From: Actinomycetota bacterium
GTDB taxonomy: Bacteria; Actinomycetota; Thermoleophilia; BMS3ABIN01
Assembly: GCA_016235065.1 (NCBI GenBank)
Contig: JACRMB010000008.1
Location: 11,013 to 59,399 of the forward strand
Direction of reading: 5' to 3'
DNA: 48,387 nucleotides
The stretch's first letter is position 1. Every line of letters begins with the position of its first letter. The notes beneath the pieces are model-generated. The model saw only the letters and a program-made list of their open reading frames with translations, made no database searches and was not told the DNA's origin. The position numbers were made by a program, and so were the translations under genes. This document shows positions 25,193 to 33,039 of this stretch, in pieces.

Positions 25193-27631
25193 TCAGCGCA
25201 GCAGCATGCCGGGAAGCTCATCAAAGGAATTGTTGAACAATGTCCGCTGGCTCACTACCAGCTCAGGCTGGCCGCTGGTGCTGACTATCTGCACAGGACC
25301 ATCCATCGTACCCGGGAACGCAGGGGTCACACGCCCACCAGCCGGGATCGAATAGTGGTCCATTACCTCGCCACCGATCAGGATGTCCACTTCAGCGGTC
25401 TGCGTGCTCTGATTGCCTACCATCACCCAGGTCTGCATCCCTGAAGAAGCGTTGTCGTACCAGGCGAACCACTGTTCGCTAGCCAGGTCTGTCGAGTTCG
25501 TTCCCGGCACTTCTTCAAACGAACCCTTGTACAGCGATCTCTGTCCCACGATCAGCGACTGCCCATTGGAGCTTACTACTCTCACCGGACCATCCATAAG
25601 GTTGGGATAATCAGGAGTCACTCGGCCGCCGGCAGGAATCGTGTAGAGACCGACAAGCGTCTCCGCCACATAGATCCCGACCTCGGCAGTCTGGCTTCCC
25701 TGGTTGCCCACAACGATCCAGGTCTGCATGCCGACGCTCTGCTCGTCATACCAGGTGAAGTGGTATTCAGATGCGAGTTGTGTGGCCGGCTTGCCGCCCA
25801 CCTCATTGAAAGCCCCGTTGAAGATTACCCTGCTGCTGACGCTGAGTGGCTGTCCGTTCGACGCCACGACCCGCACCGGACCGTTCATGGTTCCGGAGAA
25901 ATGAGGCGCGATAGTCGAGCCGGCCGGCACAGTGTAATTGCCCATGAGCTGGCCGGCTACGTAGATATCTACCAGCGCGGTCTGGCTGCCCTGGTTGCCT
26001 ACGACTACCCAGTTCTGCATGCCGGCCGTCTGCTCGTCGTACCAGGCAAGCAGCTGGTCGCTGGAGAGGTCGGACTCGGGAACAGCCGGAATCTCGGCAA
26101 ATGTCCCATTGAATGTCACACGCTCACTGACCAGCAGATCGCCACCGGTTGAGGAAACTACTTTGACCGGGCCGTCAGCGACGGCGTACATAGGAGTCGC
26201 CCGCTGCTGCGGAGCGATATCATAGGTGCCTTGCAGGGTACCGCCGATATAGACTTCCGCACGCTGCGCCGTATTGCCCGGATTACCGATTATGATCCAG
26301 TTCTGCATGCCCGGGGTCACGTTGTCATAGAGGCCGAAGTAATAGTTCTTGACAGTTCCGTTCTGAATAGTCACCGGAACGCTGGCAACTGCATAATTCC
26401 CAGCCGGGTCGAATGCCTTCGCCGTCAGAGTATAGCTGCCGTCGGCGAACGCACCGGAAGAAAGGTTGTAGTTGTAAGGAGCGGAGGTCACTGAACCGAC
26501 CATATTGTCCCCAACGAAGAACTCGACCCTGGCGACGGAATCATTGTCCGACGCCGTGACGGCCACGTTAGTGTTCCCACTGATAGTTGCGCCCGGCATC
26601 GGCGAAGTCAGCGAGACCGTCGGTGGGACTGCGTCCGGACCCTGCACTGCATCCCTGAAGCCCTCGAGGCTTGCCGCGGAACTCTCAATCCGCCAGTCGG
26701 TCTCCTTGTTGATATTGAACCAGGTGAGCATCTCGATTCGTGGGAATCTCGTCGGCAGAGAAGCGAAAGCGTCCCTGATCCACTGGCCCTTACCGCCGTT
26801 CTGGACGTTGCCGCCGACTTCCGTCGTCGCTGTCTCGGCGATCACTACCGGCTTGCTCGTATTGGCAACAGCCACGTCGTAGCTGTAACGGATCACGTCT
26901 TCGAAGTCCTGCCAGGAGGAAGTCCACTCAGGAGTGTCATAAAGCGTGCCCCAGTTATACCCGTTGATGCCGATGTAATCGACGTAATTGTCACCCGGAT
27001 AATAAGTGTTGAACGTGGCCTGGGCATCTGCGGTAGAACCGTCGCGATTGGGAGACCAGACCCACATCACGTTGGTAGCGCCTTCCTGCACGAAGATATC
27101 GTGCACATGTCGCCAGGCAGGAATGTAATCATCGGGAGTATTGCCATTCACAGTGCCGCCCCAGGTGACCCAGTCTCCGTTCATCTCGCACATGGGCCGG
27201 AAATAGATGGGATAGCCGAAGTCCCTCAGCTGCCTTGCCCAGCGCCTGATATCGTTATCGAAATCACCAGCGGTGATCCTCTCAAGACGATACTCCGGCT
27301 GGTTGGTGGCGGGACGGGAAAAATCATGTGGCTCCCAGGCCAGCTGGATCGCGCGACCTTCCTGGGCCATCGGCCGGAAGTTATCGGCATAAAAATCCTC
27401 ACCGATGGATTCGTACCATAGGAAGACGTCAGTCTGGCGGCCGATAACTGCTTCAAAATCGTGTAGGTCACCAACAGAAGGAAGCTGCTCGTCAGGAAGC
27501 TGGGGATCGGGGAAGAAAACCCCGAGCTGCACGCTGGATTCGACAGCGCCTGCCTGCGTAACGAACGAGCCGACGAAGAAAACGGAAAGCAACGCGGCAA
27601 CTATGAATACTGTTACCCAACGGGGTGACAC
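25193..27631 (-). CDS. Secreted GH26-like glycoside hydrolase with Ig domain and four C-terminal repeats
   Basis: An exported protein of about 812 aa. A hydrophobic signal segment (VFIVAALLSVFFVGSF) is followed by a GH26 (beta-mannanase-like) catalytic domain to about residue 335. The likely acid/base Glu is in RPMCEMNGDW, and the nucleophile Glu is in PVVIAETATTE. Residues about 340-425 are a bacterial Ig-like domain (SLTSPMPGATISG, VEFFVGDNMVGS). Four repeats of about 96 aa follow, each with a YD(N/E)...GMQ(N/T)W...VGN core. GTG at 27631 is chosen because AGGAGG lies ten bases upstream. A GEMM-I riboswitch directly precedes it, so expression should follow cyclic dinucleotide levels. Confidence 0.85.
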   Translation of the reverse strand: MSPRWVTVFIVAALLSVFFVGSFVTQAGAVESSVQLGVFFPDPQLPDEQLPSVGDLHDFEAVIGRQTDVFLWYESIGEDFYADNFRPMAQEGRAIQLAWEPHDFSRPATNQPEYRLERITAGDFDNDIRRWARQLRDFGYPIYFRPMCEMNGDWVTWGGTVNGNTPDDYIPAWRHVHDIFVQEGATNVMWVWSPNRDGSTADAQATFNTYYPGDNYVDYIGINGYNWGTLYDTPEWTSSWQDFEDVIRYSYDVAVANTSKPVVIAETATTEVGGNVQNGGKGQWIRDAFASLPTRFPRIEMLTWFNINKETDWRIESSAASLEGFRDAVQGPDAVPPTVSLTSPMPGATISGNTNVAVTASDNDSVARVEFFVGDNMVGSVTSAPYNYNLSSGAFADGSYTLTAKAFDPAGNYAVASVPVTIQNGTVKNYYFGLYDNVTPGMQNWIIIGNPGNTAQRAEVYIGGTLQGTYDIAPQQRATPMYAVADGPVKVVSSTGGDLLVSERVTFNGTFAEIPAVPESDLSSDQLLAWYDEQTAGMQNWVVVGNQGSQTALVDIYVAGQLMGNYTVPAGSTIAPHFSGTMNGPVRVVASNGQPLSVSSRVIFNGAFNEVGGKPATQLASEYHFTWYDEQSVGMQTWIVVGNQGSQTAEVGIYVAETLVGLYTIPAGGRVTPDYPNLMDGPVRVVSSNGQSLIVGQRSLYKGSFEEVPGTNSTDLASEQWFAWYDNASSGMQTWVMVGNQSTQTAEVDILIGGEVMDHYSIPAGGRVTPAFPGTMDGPVQIVSTSGQPELVVSQRTLFNNSFDELPGMLLR

Positions 27632-27641
27632 TTGAGCCAAG

Positions 27642-27745
27642 CCTCCTCGGCGGCAGCCAGGCTATCGTAGTCCGAAGACCTTAGACCCTTGGCTTTGCGC
27701 CACTCTGTTTCCAGAGCTTTGCCCTTATCATCCGGGACTTGGCTT
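27642..27745 (-). ncRNA. GEMM-I (c-di-GMP-I type) riboswitch upstream of the GH26-like gene
   Basis: Minus-strand leader with the family core: AAGGGCAAA, a hairpin CTCTG-GAAA-CAGAG with a GNRA tetraloop, GGCGCAAAGCC, then GGGTCTAAGG ... TACGATAGCC, which resembles the tetraloop receptor, and a closing GCTGCCG. These match c-di-GMP-I riboswitches from memory of the consensus. The Shine-Dalgarno AGGAGG (27647-27642) follows at once. The heptamer CTTGGCT next to it (27641-27635) can pair with AGCCAAG inside the aptamer (27694-27688) or before it (27744-27738), a likely translational switch. Alignment is needed to separate c-di-GMP from cGAMP sensing. Confidence 0.85.
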
Positions 27746-28037
27746 CTCCCCCACCAACCGCGCACCGAGATGCGGCCACGTTCTGCGGCCACTAAGTGTA
27801 TCGACTACCTCCCATTACACTTTAGTTTTTAGGCTGCTATTTGCATGATTAGCACCGCTTTTTTGCATCGATTTAAGCGGAAACTTTAGCTTAATGTATA
27901 GTTTGTTTTTACCGAAAGTGTGAGAGATTATATTGAATAAAACCCGCATTTGTGCAAAAATGTACAAGCGTGCAGCCGCACAGAAGCTGAGGGCGCTCGT
28001 GTGGATGCGGGGGAGTATGGGGCCAGGGTCCCCAGCC
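27746..28037. other. Divergent regulatory region between GH26-like and epimerase genes
   Basis: AT-rich to 27930. It holds an inverted repeat AGTGTA-N15-TACACT (27795-27821) upstream of the riboswitch and a CCGCTT ... AAGCGG inverted repeat (about 27863-27888). A TATAGT hexamer near 27897 could be a -10 box for the rightward genes. From 27933 the epimerase frame is open, but the first residues do not look conserved. Confidence 0.4.
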
Positions 28038-29675
28038 TTGAAAAAACTAAAAACAATGACAATTTTCGGGACCAGGCCTGAGGTTATCAAGCTGGCTCCC
28101 ATCATAAGCAGGCTGGAAGAATCGCCAAACTTCGACTCGGTTCTGGTGACTACAGGCCAACACCGGGAGATGCTGGGACAGGCTCTCGGCCAATTCGGAA
28201 TCGAACCAGACTATAACCTTGACATCATGCAGCCCGACCAGGGCGTCAGCGATGTTACTGTCAGCTCGTTGCGTGGCGTCGAGGAGCTGATCAATACCGA
28301 GAAACCAGACCTCGTCCTGGTCCAGGGCGACACAACCACTGCCTTTGCTGGCTGCCTCGCGGCTTTCTATCAAAAAACACCAGTAGGCCATGTCGAAGCC
28401 GGTTTGCGTACCTACGACAAGTACAAGCCGTTCCCCGAGGAAATCAACCGCTCGATGATCACCCAGCTGGCCGACCTCCACTTTGTTCCCACTGTCACGG
28501 CCTGGGAAAGTCTAAGAAACGAGGGAGTTGACGCTGACCGGATCTTCATCACGGGCAATACGGTCATCGATGCGCTGTTCCAGGTAGTCAAGCCTGACTA
28601 TGAATTTTCAAATCCTGAGCTAAAAGGGGTTGGAGAGAACGGTAAACGTCTTGTGGTCGTGACATCCCACCGGCGGGAGAATTTCGGCCAGCCCATCCTG
28701 GATATCTGTAGCAGTATCATGGAGATAGTCGACCGCTTCGAAGATATCGAAGTCGTATTCTCAGTGCATCGCAACCCAAAAGTACGGGTCCCGATTCAGA
28801 CTTTACTTGCTGACAAAGAGCGCATTCGGCTGGTCGAGCCGCTCGATTATATAGACATGGCGAATCTTCTTTCAAAAGCCTATCTGGTCATGACAGATTC
28901 CGGAGGGCTGCAGGAAGAAGCACCGGCGCTGGCCAAACCGGTCCTCGTGCTCAGAGATCTTACCGAGCGCCCCGAAGCTGTGCAGGCAGGCCTGGCGCGC
29001 ATCGTCGGCACCTCCAGGCAGGCGATAATCGGCGCCGCCACGGAACTGCTCACCAATATTACCAGCTATACCGCCATGACCCAGGGAATCAGCCCGTATG
29101 GTGACGGCAGGGCTGCATCACGTATCATAAGTGCGATCGAATATGTGAACGGCATGCGGGCCAATAAGCCGGCGCCGTTTGTGAGCCGTATGGTTACTCC
29201 GGTCACTGGTGACCAGATGCTTGAAGAGCGGCCGCTGACTGACGAGCTTTTCTATCAGCAGCTGGACGAGCGCATAAAGCGAGCCAGGCAAGAGCGGCAG
29301 AGAGTCTCGGTTGCCACGTTTGATATGGAGAACACCGACCGTGAACAGTTCGCTGAGGCGGTCAGGGCGATAACTCGAAGCCTCAGAAAGACCGATACCG
29401 CTGCCGCGCTGGAAGGAAAGCGGCTGGTACTTGTCCTCCCGGGAGCCGGAAAGAAGCAGGCACAACGAACCACAGACAGGCTACTGAAGAATCTTACGGG
29501 ACCGCTCCAGGGCCGGCGTGAAGATGACAAGCTGGAGTCACAATCCCAGGACCGGGTGGAGCAGTTGATCAAGACGATAAATATCAAGATAAAGACATAT
29601 GATGGACAGGAAAGCATAACGAAAACAGTTGAATCAGCCGAAACACATGATGAGGCGGGAACCAGGGCTGACTGA
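28038..29675 (+). CDS. UDP-GlcNAc 2-epimerase fused to a degenerate GGDEF-like domain
   Basis: A 545-aa cytoplasmic protein. The first about 380 residues are a non-hydrolysing UDP-N-acetylglucosamine 2-epimerase (WecB/MnaA), which makes UDP-ManNAc. Its markers are MTIFGTRPEVIKLAP, QGDTTTAFAGC, GHVEAGLRT, TSHRRENFG and MTDSGGLQEEAPAL. The usual family ends there. The extra about 160 residues begin PLTDELFYQQLDERIKRAR, then RVSVATFDMEN, AITRSLRKTDTAAALEGKRL and VLVLPGAGKKQAQR. This is the layout of a diguanylate cyclase domain with the GGDEF motif replaced by EGKRL. The TTG at 28038 gives the family N-terminus; the frame is open back to 27933. Confidence 0.85.
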   Translation: MKKLKTMTIFGTRPEVIKLAPIISRLEESPNFDSVLVTTGQHREMLGQALGQFGIEPDYNLDIMQPDQGVSDVTVSSLRGVEELINTEKPDLVLVQGDTTTAFAGCLAAFYQKTPVGHVEAGLRTYDKYKPFPEEINRSMITQLADLHFVPTVTAWESLRNEGVDADRIFITGNTVIDALFQVVKPDYEFSNPELKGVGENGKRLVVVTSHRRENFGQPILDICSSIMEIVDRFEDIEVVFSVHRNPKVRVPIQTLLADKERIRLVEPLDYIDMANLLSKAYLVMTDSGGLQEEAPALAKPVLVLRDLTERPEAVQAGLARIVGTSRQAIIGAATELLTNITSYTAMTQGISPYGDGRAASRIISAIEYVNGMRANKPAPFVSRMVTPVTGDQMLEERPLTDELFYQQLDERIKRARQERQRVSVATFDMENTDREQFAEAVRAITRSLRKTDTAAALEGKRLVLVLPGAGKKQAQRTTDRLLKNLTGPLQGRREDDKLESQSQDRVEQLIKTINIKIKTYDGQESITKTVESAETHDEAGTRAD

Positions 29676-29778
29676 GTCTAAGAAGAGCTCCTTGGGGTAA
29701 AATTATAGTAGGAGCGGTTTATACTGCTACAATTTGTGACTCTTGCAGTCCGCGATTTGATTGAGGAGGTGCAGTAAG

Positions 29779-29898
29779 ATGTACGGAGTTTTGTTACCAG
29801 TTACCGGAGTAGCGATTGGCCTATACGCCCTGGTCGCAGTTACGTGCGTGATCATCGGTTCTCTGATGAGGATGAGAGGCAAGGGAACCAATCGATAG
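29779..29898 (+). CDS. 39-residue LPXTG sorting-signal micro-protein
   Basis: A 39-aa ORF with a strong GAGGAGGTG Shine-Dalgarno eight bases before its ATG. The sequence starts MYGVLLPVTGVAIGLYALV, continues hydrophobic for about 20 residues and ends with a basic tail (SLMRMRGKGTNR). This is the three-part C-terminal sorting signal of sortase substrates (LPXTG, membrane span, positive tail), with no mature domain or signal peptide in front. It lies between the epimerase-GGDEF and deacetylase-synthase genes, probably in the same transcript. It might be a sortase-anchored or membrane micro-protein, or a relic of a larger surface protein. No sortase is in the window. Confidence 0.7.
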   Translation: MYGVLLPVTGVAIGLYALVAVTCVIIGSLMRMRGKGTNR

Positions 29899-29929
29899 CA
29901 ATTGGCGTCGTAGCTGGTCCTTTTAGGCG

Positions 29930-32818
29930 ATGATTTATCAATCAAAAATTGCATCGAGCTACGGCACTCGATCACATGAGGGCATTTCCCTTAGATTAAT
30001 CGTAGCGTTGCTGTTGCTGGCGCTACTTTTTTTTGTGCTCCCATTTTCGCAGAACGAGAATGCCCTAAGCGCAATATTGCCTCAGATCGCGGCTGATCAG
30101 GCCCCGGCTTCCGCACCCGCGGGACCTCGGGTCCTAATAGTGCATGACCAGATCGATGACCCTCAGCTGGGCCAGGAGCTTGCAGCCCTTCTGGGCCATT
30201 TTTCAGCGGAAAGCGTCATCGTCGAACAGCCTTTCTATGAAGCCGGCAGTATGGAAAATTACGATGTGGTTTTTTATATTGGCGGCTCTCACCGTGAGAT
30301 CAATCCGGATTTTCTCAACGACATCTCGGTGAGAGCCAGGCCGGTTGTCTGGATGGGACGCGGCCTGGACTGGCTTTCAGCGAGATACCCCCTGAGCAAT
30401 TACGGCTTTGAATATGCGCGCGTGGATGGCTCCGGGACCATTAACACAGTCACCTATGAGAATACTTCTCTGGTCAAGACCAACCCGGTCACAAACTTTA
30501 CATACATAACCGATGAAGCCAGGGCGCAGGTTATGGCTTGGGCAGAAGGGGAGGCAGGTACGACTCCCTATGTCATCCGTAGCGATAATTTCTGGTTTTT
30601 TGCAGATGTCCCTATGGTCGGCACAGATGTTAACAGCGCCTATTCGGCTGCGGGAGCAACTGAAGACAGCGCCTATCTTGTGCTGGCCGACCTTCTCCAC
30701 GACATCACAGGGATCGACCATCCGATTCAGCATCCGGCGCTGGTCCGTATTGAGGACATCCATCCCAACACGGATCTCAGTCGCCTCAACTCGGTAGTCG
30801 ATTACCTCTATCACAAGCAGATTCCCTTCGGCATCGGCCTGGTGCCGGTATACAAGAATCCTGAGACTGGTGAGGAAGTCCATCTTTCGGACAGGCCTGA
30901 TTTCGTCGCCGCCATCAAGGAGGCGCAGGACAAGGGTGCGGTGATCGTCCTCCATGGCTACACCCACCAGCGCGTTGGAGAAACGGTCGTGGATTACGAG
31001 TTCTGGGACCGGGACACCCACGCTCCACCTGCCGAGGAGACTGCTGCCGCTACCCGTGCGCGAGTCGAAGCGGCTATTCGCGAGACTGCCGAAGTCGGGA
31101 TCTATCCTCAGATCTGGGAAACACCCCACTACGCTGCCTCCGATCAGACCCACGATATAGTGGCTGATTACTTCAAGGTTGTCTGGGAGCGAAGCGACGC
31201 GCCCTTCTTCCCTTACCTTGTCCAGCTGAAGACAGACCAGACAGCCCTTCCCGAGACTCTCGGTTATGTCAATCCTTCGGAGGGATATCCCGGACAGGGG
31301 CATTCGGCCGAAGACCTGCTCGAAGTCGCCGCCAAACAGAAAGTGGTAAGGGATGGCTACGCCGCCTTCTTCTTCCACCCCATGGTCGACGGCGGGGAGT
31401 TGAGGGAGATGGTGGAAGGCTTGCAGGACCAGAACTACAGGTTTGCGTCTCCGGCACAGGTTGCCGGACTCCCATATAGTCCGACTGAGCCGCCCTCCTG
31501 GTACTCGAACCTGCTCTGGCAGGTATCAGACCGGGTGGGAAGGCTGATGCCTGATAACGCCCTGGATTCGCGCATCGTCACCGTCATAGCCCTCTTCGTC
31601 ATCCTGTATTACTGGGGCATATTCCTGCTGTCCCGCAAACCGGCACCTGTCACAGATCCCCCGGACCCGAGCCTCCATTTCGTGATCGTGGTTCCCTGTC
31701 TCAACGAGGAGCTGGTGATTGCGCGCACCCTTGACCACCTGCTTTCATTGCCCGAGCGAAATCTCACGATCCTCGTAGTCGACGATGATTCGGATGACCA
31801 AACCAGGGAGATCGCCCTGTCCTACCCTCGTGACAGGGTGACAGTTATCGACCATCCTCGTGCAGAGGCACGCCAGGGAAAAGGCCGAGTGCTCAACTAC
31901 GCTTTCAGATACCTGATAAATAGCCCACTCGTGGCAAAAAACGGTGCGAACAAGGTCATCGTCGGAGTCATCGATGCTGATGGCCGGGTCGAGGCAAACG
32001 TGGTCGACACGGTCAATCCCTATTTTGTGGACCACAAGACAGGCGCCGTGCAGGTCGGCGTCAGGATCTCCAACGCGAACACCAACGCGCTCACCAAATG
32101 GCAGAATTTCGAGTTCCTCACATTCGCCCGAATCTCCCAGAAAGCGCGTGAACATCTGGGAAGCGTCGGTCTCGGCGGCAACGGCCAGTTCGTGCGCCTG
32201 TCAGCCCTGGCCACGCTCGGCGATGATCCCTGGACAGACTGCCTGACCGAAGACCTCGATCTTGGAATCAGGCTGATGCTACTGGGCTGGGTGAATCATT
32301 ACAGCCCGGACAGTTTCGTTTCCCAGCAGGGAGTGCCGAAGATGCGCCCGCTCATTCGCCAGCGAACCCGCTGGTTCCAGGGACACATCACCTGCTGGCA
32401 TCATATCCCGGCCCTCATGGGCAGAAATTCACCAGTGATAGCCAGGACTGACACTATTTATTACCTGCTCGCGCCGGTGCTCATATTCATGTTCCTTCCC
32501 AGCTCAATGATCTTCCTTGCCTGGTCGATATATTTTCTGGTTTCTGGCGCGTCTTCCGTGGTGCTTTCTCCGCTGAACTACCTGCCCGTGCTGGTCGCGT
32601 GGTATCTGTTTTCCTTCGGGGCGCTGCCGACAGTCGTCTGGACCTTCTGGAGGGAAGAGAAAGAGATCAGCGCCTGGAAGGCGTTTCTGTGGGCCCATAT
32701 ATTCTCGTTCTTCTATGTAATCTGGTTTATCGCCGGTTGCAAGGCTATCTATCGAATCGCCCGCGGGCAGGGAGCCTGGGCAAAAACCGCCCGCACAGAG
32801 GAGTTGCCACCAGCATAG
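29930..32818 (+). CDS. DUF2334 deacetylase-like domain fused to a processive GT2 synthase
   Basis: A 962-aa membrane protein. A helix at residues 22-40 anchors an extracellular region (about 66-530) of the DUF2334 polysaccharide-deacetylase superfamily, with RIEDIHP, LHGYTHQ and FFHPM as likely metal and catalytic sites. A second helix (about 550-567) brings the chain back inside to a GT2 domain of the PgaC/cellulose synthase type: VVPCLNEE, DDDSDD, DAD at 682-684, TED at 773-775 and QRTRW at 811-815. Three C-terminal helices follow. It would polymerise an amino sugar or glucose and modify it on export, combining roles that PgaC and PgaB split. It is probably coupled with the preceding genes. 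Confidence 0.9.
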   Translation: MIYQSKIASSYGTRSHEGISLRLIVALLLLALLFFVLPFSQNENALSAILPQIAADQAPASAPAGPRVLIVHDQIDDPQLGQELAALLGHFSAESVIVEQPFYEAGSMENYDVVFYIGGSHREINPDFLNDISVRARPVVWMGRGLDWLSARYPLSNYGFEYARVDGSGTINTVTYENTSLVKTNPVTNFTYITDEARAQVMAWAEGEAGTTPYVIRSDNFWFFADVPMVGTDVNSAYSAAGATEDSAYLVLADLLHDITGIDHPIQHPALVRIEDIHPNTDLSRLNSVVDYLYHKQIPFGIGLVPVYKNPETGEEVHLSDRPDFVAAIKEAQDKGAVIVLHGYTHQRVGETVVDYEFWDRDTHAPPAEETAAATRARVEAAIRETAEVGIYPQIWETPHYAASDQTHDIVADYFKVVWERSDAPFFPYLVQLKTDQTALPETLGYVNPSEGYPGQGHSAEDLLEVAAKQKVVRDGYAAFFFHPMVDGGELREMVEGLQDQNYRFASPAQVAGLPYSPTEPPSWYSNLLWQVSDRVGRLMPDNALDSRIVTVIALFVILYYWGIFLLSRKPAPVTDPPDPSLHFVIVVPCLNEELVIARTLDHLLSLPERNLTILVVDDDSDDQTREIALSYPRDRVTVIDHPRAEARQGKGRVLNYAFRYLINSPLVAKNGANKVIVGVIDADGRVEANVVDTVNPYFVDHKTGAVQVGVRISNANTNALTKWQNFEFLTFARISQKAREHLGSVGLGGNGQFVRLSALATLGDDPWTDCLTEDLDLGIRLMLLGWVNHYSPDSFVSQQGVPKMRPLIRQRTRWFQGHITCWHHIPALMGRNSPVIARTDTIYYLLAPVLIFMFLPSSMIFLAWSIYFLVSGASSVVLSPLNYLPVLVAWYLFSFGALPTVVWTFWREEKEISAWKAFLWAHIFSFFYVIWFIAGCKAIYRIARGQGAWAKTARTEELPPA

Positions 32819-32829
32819 TCTGAATGTAT

Positions 32830-32865
32830 CCGGAGCAGGGAATAATAATCTGTCTCCCGCTCCGG
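32830..32865 (+). terminator. Hairpin after the deacetylase-GT2 gene
   Basis: CCGGAGC and GCTCCGG (32830-32836, 32859-32865) extended by GGGA/TCCC with one bulged A. It lies 12 bp after the stop codon. There is no T-run, so intrinsic termination would be weak. Confidence 0.45.
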
Positions 32866-33039
32866 CGGATGGATAACCCACCGATTATGTCCAAAGCCGA
32901 TGAACTTTGATGGTGTACGTATGCCCGTCCGGGGGAAAAAGATTGACTAATGTGGTACAATCGCCGCTTGGCATTTGTCCAAATTGGGCAAAAAGAGGAT
33001 AAGACAACGACAACTAGAAAGATAAAACAAGTGACATCT

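Noticed and set aside
30377-31378. 333-aa open frame on the minus strand
   Set aside because: Antisense to the deacetylase-synthase gene, which has clear catalytic motifs; the mirror frame has none.
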